This document shows positions 49,367 through 54,452 of a stretch of 54,452 nucleotides of DNA, one piece after another. The stretch comes from Lachnospiraceae bacterium (GTDB lineage Bacteria; Bacillota; Clostridia; Lachnospirales; Lachnospiraceae): the NCBI GenBank assembly GCA_021205385.1, contig JAJPXQ010000063.1:1-54452 (forward strand). The letters run 5' to 3'. A program made the position numbers and the translations under genes. Each line of letters begins with the position of its first letter. Within the stretch, counting starts at the first letter, position 1. A model generated the notes under the pieces. The model searched no databases, was not told where the DNA came from, and was given only the letters and a program-made list of their open reading frames with translations.

Positions 49367-52012
49367 ATGAAAGAGAGAGTTCATCCCCGAATACGGGAAT
49401 ACGCTTGCGTTTCCTGTTCGACTGTCACCAGGAAAACCCATTCCGGAGAAAAGGGCTTAACCCAGGAGCAGGTGCGCCAGTATCGGAAAAAATATGGCGG
49501 AAATGAACAGACAGTAAGCAACAAAAAAGAAAATACTATCCCGCACTGCATCCGCAGAGCATTTGTCAACCCGTTCACAGTGATTCTTTTCCTGTTGGCT
49601 GTTATCCTGTTATTCACAGATATTCTGATGCCGGAGCAATATGGGCAAGGGCTTTCTTCAGTCCTTATCATCAGCCTGATGCTGGTTCTGAGCGGTATCA
49701 TACGGCTGATTCAGGAGCTTCGGGCAAAGCGTGTTGCCGATCGCCTGACCCAACTGGTACAAACCACTGTCTCTGTCTGTCGGGACGGCATCTGGCAGGA
49801 AGTGTGTTCGGATGATCTGGTGGTTGGCGACCTTGTTCGTATGGAAGCCGGAGACCGGGTTCCTGCAGATATACGCCTGACGGATGCAACTGACTTCTTT
49901 GTTTCCCAATCTGTCATCACCGGAGAAAGCAGAATTCTGGAAAAGAACACCCTGCCGCTGGCAGAAGCTCCGACCAAAATCAGCGAGTACAGTAACACTG
50001 TCTTCCAGGGAACGACCGTCACCGGAGGCCGGGGAACCGGCATCGTTCTGGCCGTCGGAGCCGATACCGTTTACGGAAATTTTTCTGCAACGCCCTCAAA
50101 CCGAAAAGAGGAATTTGACCGTGGGTCAGCGTCCATCGCCTGGGTGCTGATCAAGTTCATGGTGATTCTGGTTCCGGTCGTCTTTCTCGCCAGCGGGCTG
50201 ACCAAGGGCAACTGGCTGGAGGCATTTCTGTTTGCCCTGTCTGTTGCGGTGGGGCTGACGCCGGAGATGCTGCCGATGGTGGTCAACGCCTGTCTGGCTA
50301 AGGGCAGCTTTTCCATGGGGCAAAAGCAAACGGTGGTAAAAAACATCAACGCCATGCAGTCCCTGGGCAGCATGGATCTGCTCTGTGTGGATAAGACAGG
50401 CACCCTGACCGAAGATACCGTTACACTGGAATATTTCATGGATGTTCTGGGAAATGAGAGCGAAACGGTTCTGGATTATGCCTTTCTGAACAGCTACTAT
50501 CACAGCGGCGTGAAAAATCACCTGGATACGGCGATTTTGAATTGCAGGGAGATGCCCGGCATGGAAGCACATTTTGAAACGCTTTCTAAAAGCAGCACCC
50601 TTCTGGATGAGCAACCCTTTGATTACACACACAAGTTCGTTGGCATCCTGCTGAAAGGTGAAACGGAAAATCTGCATATCATCAAGGGCAATGTAGAGCA
50701 GGTTGTATCAAGGTGCCAGTATGTCCAGTTTAAGGGAGAGCAAATTCCGATTCAGGGGAATTCCGTTCAGGATGCCCACGCCATCGTGGACGAGATGACC
50801 GAGGACGGTATGAAAGTCCTTGCCGTTGCCTGCCGGAGAACGAACGCTTCTGTTCTGAGCGGAGAGGAATCAGACTTCATCCTTCTGGGGTATCTCGGCT
50901 TTTTTGATGCGCCGAAGAAAAGCGCTGCGGAGGCCATGGAACGTCTGAAAAAACTGAAGGTGGATGTTCGTGTTTTGACCGGGGACGACCAGAACACAGC
51001 TGTCTCCATCTGTTCCCGCCTCGGCATAGAGACTGACCATATCCTGACCGGTGCCAGGCTGGAGCGGATCTCTGAAAACGAGCTTCCTTTGCTTATCGAG
51101 CAGACCACCGTATTTGCGGAACTGTCTCCCAGGCAGAAGGCCCAGATCGTGGAGCTTTTACAACAAAACGGCCACAGTGTCGGCTTCCTGGGGGACGGAA
51201 TGAACGATCTGCCCGCAGAGCTGGCCGCGGGCGTGGGCATTTCCGTGGATACGGCGGCGGAGGCCGTCAAGGAGAGCGCCGATGTTATTCTGCTCAGAAA
51301 GGATTTGAATGTGCTGGAGCAGGGCATTCTGGAGGGACGCCGGGCATTTGCGAACATGGCAAAATATATCAAAATCACGGCATCCTCCAACTTCGGGAAT
51401 ATCTGCGCTGTCGTCGTTGCCAGCGTCCTGCTACCCTTCTTTCCCATGACCTCGCTCCAGCTGCTGCTCTTAAATCTTCTATATGATACGTTGTGCCTGA
51501 TCTTGCCATGGGACAATGTGGATGCGGAACAGTTGGAGGCTCCGATTCACTGGACAGGGAAACATCTGGGGCGATTTATGTGCAGGTTCGGCCCGATCAG
51601 CTCCGTCTTTGATGTGCTGACCTTCGCATTCCTGTATTTCGTTCTCTGCCCTTCTCTTTGCGGGGGCAGTTTTGCCGGACTGGATCCGTCTGGACAGGCG
51701 GCCTTTATTTCCCTGTTTCAGACCGGGTGGTTTTTGGAATCCATGTGGACGCAGGTGCTGATCCTACATCTGCTGCGTACCAGCAAAATTCCGTTCCTCC
51801 AGAGCAAGCCCTCTCATGCGGTCTTTCTGGTCACGATCCTGGGAGTCGTCCTGTTTACGATATTTACTGTCACGCCAGTGGGCGGTAATCTGGGACTGAC
51901 TGCTCTTCCGGCAGGCTATTATGGTTTTCTGCTGCTTGATGTGATCTGCTATCTGCTTGCCATCAGCGGCGCAAAGTACTTCTACTTTAAGAAGCACCAG
52001 GAGCTGCTGTAA
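49367..52012 (+). CDS. magnesium-type P-type ATPase (P3B, MgtA-like), first copy
   Basis: An 881-residue P-type ATPase starting at the ATG with GGAGG 8 nt upstream (a TTG further upstream is unlikely). Motifs: TGES near 184, the phosphorylation site DKTGTLTED near 342, LTGDDQNTAV, and GDGMNDLPAE near 610 (usually GDGINDAPAL in MgtA). The [13 protein letters not shown] helix and ESADVILLRKDLNVLEQGIL are typical of the P3B group that imports Mg2+. The N-terminus has a C-V-S-C pair not common in MgtA. The gene is followed 11 nt later by the winged-helix regulator. Confidence 0.9.
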   Translation: MKERVHPRIREYACVSCSTVTRKTHSGEKGLTQEQVRQYRKKYGGNEQTVSNKKENTIPHCIRRAFVNPFTVILFLLAVILLFTDILMPEQYGQGLSSVLIISLMLVLSGIIRLIQELRAKRVADRLTQLVQTTVSVCRDGIWQEVCSDDLVVGDLVRMEAGDRVPADIRLTDATDFFVSQSVITGESRILEKNTLPLAEAPTKISEYSNTVFQGTTVTGGRGTGIVLAVGADTVYGNFSATPSNRKEEFDRGSASIAWVLIKFMVILVPVVFLASGLTKGNWLEAFLFALSVAVGLTPEMLPMVVNACLAKGSFSMGQKQTVVKNINAMQSLGSMDLLCVDKTGTLTEDTVTLEYFMDVLGNESETVLDYAFLNSYYHSGVKNHLDTAILNCREMPGMEAHFETLSKSSTLLDEQPFDYTHKFVGILLKGETENLHIIKGNVEQVVSRCQYVQFKGEQIPIQGNSVQDAHAIVDEMTEDGMKVLAVACRRTNASVLSGEESDFILLGYLGFFDAPKKSAAEAMERLKKLKVDVRVLTGDDQNTAVSICSRLGIETDHILTGARLERISENELPLLIEQTTVFAELSPRQKAQIVELLQQNGHSVGFLGDGMNDLPAELAAGVGISVDTAAEAVKESADVILLRKDLNVLEQGILEGRRAFANMAKYIKITASSNFGNICAVVVASVLLPFFPMTSLQLLLLNLLYDTLCLILPWDNVDAEQLEAPIHWTGKHLGRFMCRFGPISSVFDVLTFAFLYFVLCPSLCGGSFAGLDPSGQAAFISLFQTGWFLESMWTQVLILHLLRTSKIPFLQSKPSHAVFLVTILGVVLFTIFTVTPVGGNLGLTALPAGYYGFLLLDVICYLLAISGAKYFYFKKHQELL

Positions 52013-52023
52013 GGAGGTGTTCC

Positions 52024-52518
52024 ATGAAGAAAAGAATTGGTTTTGTCAGCCTGGATTCCTTTACGGTTTCCTGGCTGCATGAGAGACTGAAAACAGCGCC
52101 AGTGGATGCCGCAGGCGCACAGGAGCTACTGGAAGCGCTCTCCGATTTGGTACAGGGAAACAGTCAGACATTGATGCTGGAGCTGGGTGATACCGGCAGC
52201 GTGTCAAATGCTTCTGAAATCATCTGCGGCGAGCTGCATATCTACCCCGCTGCACGGCGCGTGAAAATGGGGCAGAATGAGATTTCATTGACGCCGAAGG
52301 AGTTTGATATTCTGTTGTTTCTGGCGAAAAATCGAGGTGAGGTTTTCACCAAAGAACAGATCTATCAGGCGGTCTGGGACGGTGAGTATCTGATGGACGA
52401 CAGCAATATCATGGCGTTTATCCGGAAGCTGCGGAAGAAGATCGAACCTCATCCCGACGCACCGGAGTACATCCTGACCATCTGGGGCATCGGTTACAAA
52501 TTCAGCGACAGGATTTAA
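52024..52518 (+). CDS. winged-helix regulator without a receiver domain
   Basis: A 164-residue protein with an OmpR/PhoB-type trans_reg_C domain (~75-163: RRVKMGQNEISLTPKEFDIL, VFTKEQIYQAVWDGEY, IRKLRKKIEPHP, YILTIWGIGYKF). The first ~65 residues are too short for a receiver and lack the phospho-acceptor Asp setting. AAGGAGG precedes the ATG. It lies between two Mg-type ATPase genes; both promoters carry the same direct repeat, so it is probably the shared regulator. The input signal is not apparent. Confidence 0.85.
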   Translation: MKKRIGFVSLDSFTVSWLHERLKTAPVDAAGAQELLEALSDLVQGNSQTLMLELGDTGSVSNASEIICGELHIYPAARRVKMGQNEISLTPKEFDILLFLAKNRGEVFTKEQIYQAVWDGEYLMDDSNIMAFIRKLRKKIEPHPDAPEYILTIWGIGYKFSDRI

Positions 52519-52554
52519 GTGTCGCTGCCGAACAATGATAATTCTTGTCAAAAA

Positions 52555-52609
52555 GCAAGGAAATCGCAAGGTTTTGACCATGTGATCTTTCTTGCTTTTT
52601 TTGTAGAAT
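52555..52609 (+). promoter_or_regulatory. promoter and direct-repeat operator of the second mgtA-type gene
   Basis: GCAAG at 52555-52559 and 52566-52570 (period 11), TTGCTTT at 52592-52598, -10 TAGAAT at 52604-52609. The AAAAAGCAAG...CTTGCTTTTT arms could also form an A/T-rich terminator for the regulator gene, so the site may serve both roles. The gap between the repeats and TTGCTTT is 21 nt here and 9 nt in the first copy, close to one helical turn apart. Confidence 0.55.
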
Positions 52610-52639
52610 CACAACAGGACGAAAAAGGAGGGAAAGCCA

Positions 52640-54452
52640 ATGAACAGGAAAATAACCCGCGAGGCTCTGCATCAGATGGCGGAAAAGGCCGTGATCCGAG
52701 ATGAGCAGAACAGCCGCATCACATTTGCGGCAACGAATTCGACCCTATCCGTTCTGGCACAGCTGCATACTGCACTGACCGGACTGGATGAGGAGGCCGT
52801 CGTAACCAGCCGCAGCATAAACGGCTCTAATCATGTGACAAAGGAAAAGAAGAAATCGCTGGTGCAGCGCCTGGCCGGAGCATTTGTCAACCCTTTCACG
52901 GCGATCCTCTTTTGCCTGGCCGTCGTCTCCACGATCACAGACATGATTTTGCCATACTATTCTCTGTTTGGCTGTGAACCGGAGGATTTTGACTGCTTAA
53001 CAGTCGTCATTATCCTGACGATGGTTCTGATTTCCGGTACGCTTCGCTTTGTACAGGAATCCAGGAGCGGCAATGCAGCGGAAAAACTGCTGGCCATGAT
53101 CACCACCACCTGCACTGTCACTCGTAAAGGCACCCCTAAGTCGGAGCTTCCACTGGATGAGGTGGTCGTAGGGGATATTGTACACCTGTCTGCCGGGGAC
53201 ATGATCCCCGCCGATGTGCGGATTCTGGAGGCAAAGGATTTGTTTGTCAGTCAGGCCAGTCTGACCGGTGAGAGCGAGCCAATCGAGAAAACGCCTCTCG
53301 TAGCGGAACCGGCGGACACCGTGACTGACTATTCCAATATTGCCTTTATGGGCAGCAATGTTATTTCCGGAAGCGCCACCGCTGTGGTCGTCTGTGTCGG
53401 CGACAATACACTGTTCGGCTCTATGGCGTCGGCAGTGGCTGAAGAAGCGGTGGAGACCAGCTTTACCAAAGGCGTCAATGCTGTCTCCTGGGTGTTGATC
53501 CGGTTTATGATGGTCATGGTACCGCTGGTATTTGTCATCAATGGTCTGACAAAGGGAAACTGGCTGTCCGCATTCCTGTTCGCCATTTCTATCGCAGTGG
53601 GTCTGACGCCGGAAATGTTGCCCATGATTGTCACGACCTGCCTGGCGAAAGGCGCAGTCTCCATGAGTAAAAAACAGACCATCGTAAAAAATCTGAACTC
53701 CATTCAGAATTTTGGCGCAATCGACATCCTCTGCACAGACAAGACAGGCACGCTCACTCAGGACAGGGTGGTGCTGGAGTATCACCTGAACGTGAACGGC
53801 GAGGAGGACAGCCGGGTGCTGCGCCACGCATACCTGAACAGCTATTTCCAGACCGGATATAAAAACCTGATGGATCTGGCAATCATACAGAAGACCGAGG
53901 AGGAAGAACGGGAGAATCCACAGCTGACAGATTTGTCGGAGCATTATGGGAAGGTGGATGAAATTCCCTTCGATTTCGCTCGTCGCCGCCTGACCACGGT
54001 AGTACAGGATAAGACCGGAAAAACGCAGATGATCACCAAGGGCGCAGTGGAAGAAATGCTCTCCGTCTGTTCCTTTGCGGAGCTGGACGGCGAGGTGAAG
54101 CCACTGAGTGAAGATGTGCGTCAAAGAATCCTGCAAACGGCAGATGAGCTGAATGAGAAGGGGTTGCGGGTCCTGTGCATCGCCCATAAAACCAATCCAT
54201 CCTCTGTTGATGTTTTCAGCGCAAAGGATGAGACAGATATGGTGCTGATCGGTTACCTTGCTTTCCTCGACCCGCCCAAGGAATCGACTGCCGATGCGAT
54301 TCAGGCTCTGGCAGCCCACGGGGTCCACACGAAAATCCTGACCGGCGATAACGATAAGGTCACCCGCACCATCTGCGCTCAGGTAGGGCTGAAGGTGCGA
54401 GGTATGCTTCTGGGTTCTGACCTGGAACACATGACAGATGAGGAGCTTGCCA
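52640..54452 (+). CDS. magnesium-type P-type ATPase (P3B, MgtA-like), second copy, cut by window end
   Basis: 604 codons of an open frame that runs off the right edge; AAAGGAGGG lies 7 nt before the ATG. Motifs: [10 protein letters not shown] helix, [11 protein letters not shown] near 208, [23 protein letters not shown] near 367 and [20 protein letters not shown] near the end. It is a diverged paralogue of the ATPase at 49367-52012 and fits canonical MgtA better at the N-terminus. The pair may differ in affinity or induction. The C-terminal hinge and helices are outside the window. Confidence 0.93.
   Translation, partial: MNRKITREALHQMAEKAVIRDEQNSRITFAATNSTLSVLAQLHTALTGLDEEAVVTSRSINGSNHVTKEKKKSLVQRLAGAFVNPFTAILFCLAVVSTITDMILPYYSLFGCEPEDFDCLTVVIILTMVLISGTLRFVQESRSGNAAEKLLAMITTTCTVTRKGTPKSELPLDEVVVGDIVHLSAGDMIPADVRILEAKDLFVSQASLTGESEPIEKTPLVAEPADTVTDYSNIAFMGSNVISGSATAVVVCVGDNTLFGSMASAVAEEAVETSFTKGVNAVSWVLIRFMMVMVPLVFVINGLTKGNWLSAFLFAISIAVGLTPEMLPMIVTTCLAKGAVSMSKKQTIVKNLNSIQNFGAIDILCTDKTGTLTQDRVVLEYHLNVNGEEDSRVLRHAYLNSYFQTGYKNLMDLAIIQKTEEEERENPQLTDLSEHYGKVDEIPFDFARRRLTTVVQDKTGKTQMITKGAVEEMLSVCSFAELDGEVKPLSEDVRQRILQTADELNEKGLRVLCIAHKTNPSSVDVFSAKDETDMVLIGYLAFLDPPKESTADAIQALAAHGVHTKILTGDNDKVTRTICAQVGLKVRGMLLGSDLEHMTDEELA

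Noticed and set aside
52997-54430. 477-codon minus-strand open frame in the second ATPase
   Set aside because: The plus strand has all P-type ATPase motifs; the minus frame has none.
1-54452. CRISPR arrays, rRNA genes and transposases
   Set aside because: No regularly spaced repeats, rRNA sequence or DDE/serine recombinase motifs were seen on reading both strands.

Overview
The window reads as a chromosomal segment of a Gram-positive anaerobe of the class Clostridia, most likely a gut Lachnospiraceae relative. Evidence: strong AGGAGG-type ribosome binding sites with frequent TTG/GTG starts; the SCIFF peptide/maturase/SecDF cluster, which is typical of Clostridia; DUF4250 and TIGR04086 proteins; a class B aspartate carbamoyltransferase (PyrB+PyrI); and VanW and SleB proteins. 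The species cannot be named from sequence alone.

Region 1 (1-14 kb, all minus strand) is the promoter-proximal part of a contractile injection system (CIS, phage-tail-like) operon, cut by the left window edge. In transcription order: a Cys-rich protein, a 603-aa protein with an N-terminal motif I associate with CIS loci, a membrane-anchored pseudokinase, a membrane receptor-like degenerate class III cyclase, a membrane MORN protein, a secreted TolC-like coiled-coil protein, a DUF4255 cap, an unknown protein, a DUF4280 PAAR-like tip, sheath, tube, tail assembly protein, DUF6760 protein and a second, C-terminally extended tube protein. Spike, baseplate and ATPase genes should lie beyond position 1. 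A LuxR/TPR regulator sits immediately upstream. The unusual part is the block of four membrane or exported proteins, two of which look like dead signalling enzymes, placed ahead of the structural genes.

Region 2 (15-38.8 kb) is mostly housekeeping: tRNA-Pro, SleB-type hydrolase, TrmL, aminotransferase/Lrp/HypE-like/VanW genes, a candidate plus-strand small RNA, tRNA-Gly, DUF4250-nitroreductase-PepF, an ABC exporter of the MacB type with a membrane-anchored CARDB-like partner, TIGR04086-SCIFF-ScfB-SecDF, a CNNM/HlyC protein with LeuD-LeuC, PyrBI, an AI-2E family permease and a ferredoxin-thioredoxin-reductase-like protein.

Region 3 (38.8-49.3 kb) is accessory and decaying: a Gfo/Idh dehydrogenase with one in-frame stop, scraps of a sensor kinase, an AAA_14/DUF4143 ATPase, a Doc toxin and a sigma-70 region 4, two near-identical solo HTH proteins about 4.8 kb apart, Ogt, an MFS/LysR pair, an AlbA-type ATP-binding protein whose expected start is followed by a stop, a hairpin-rich repeat-like element, and a CyuA/TetR divergent pair.

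Region 4 (49.3 kb to the end) holds two MgtA-type P3B ATPases flanking a winged-helix regulator that lacks a receiver domain. Both ATPase promoters carry the same GCAAG-N6-GCAAG direct repeat followed by TTGCTTT just ahead of the -10 box, so the regulator probably controls both.
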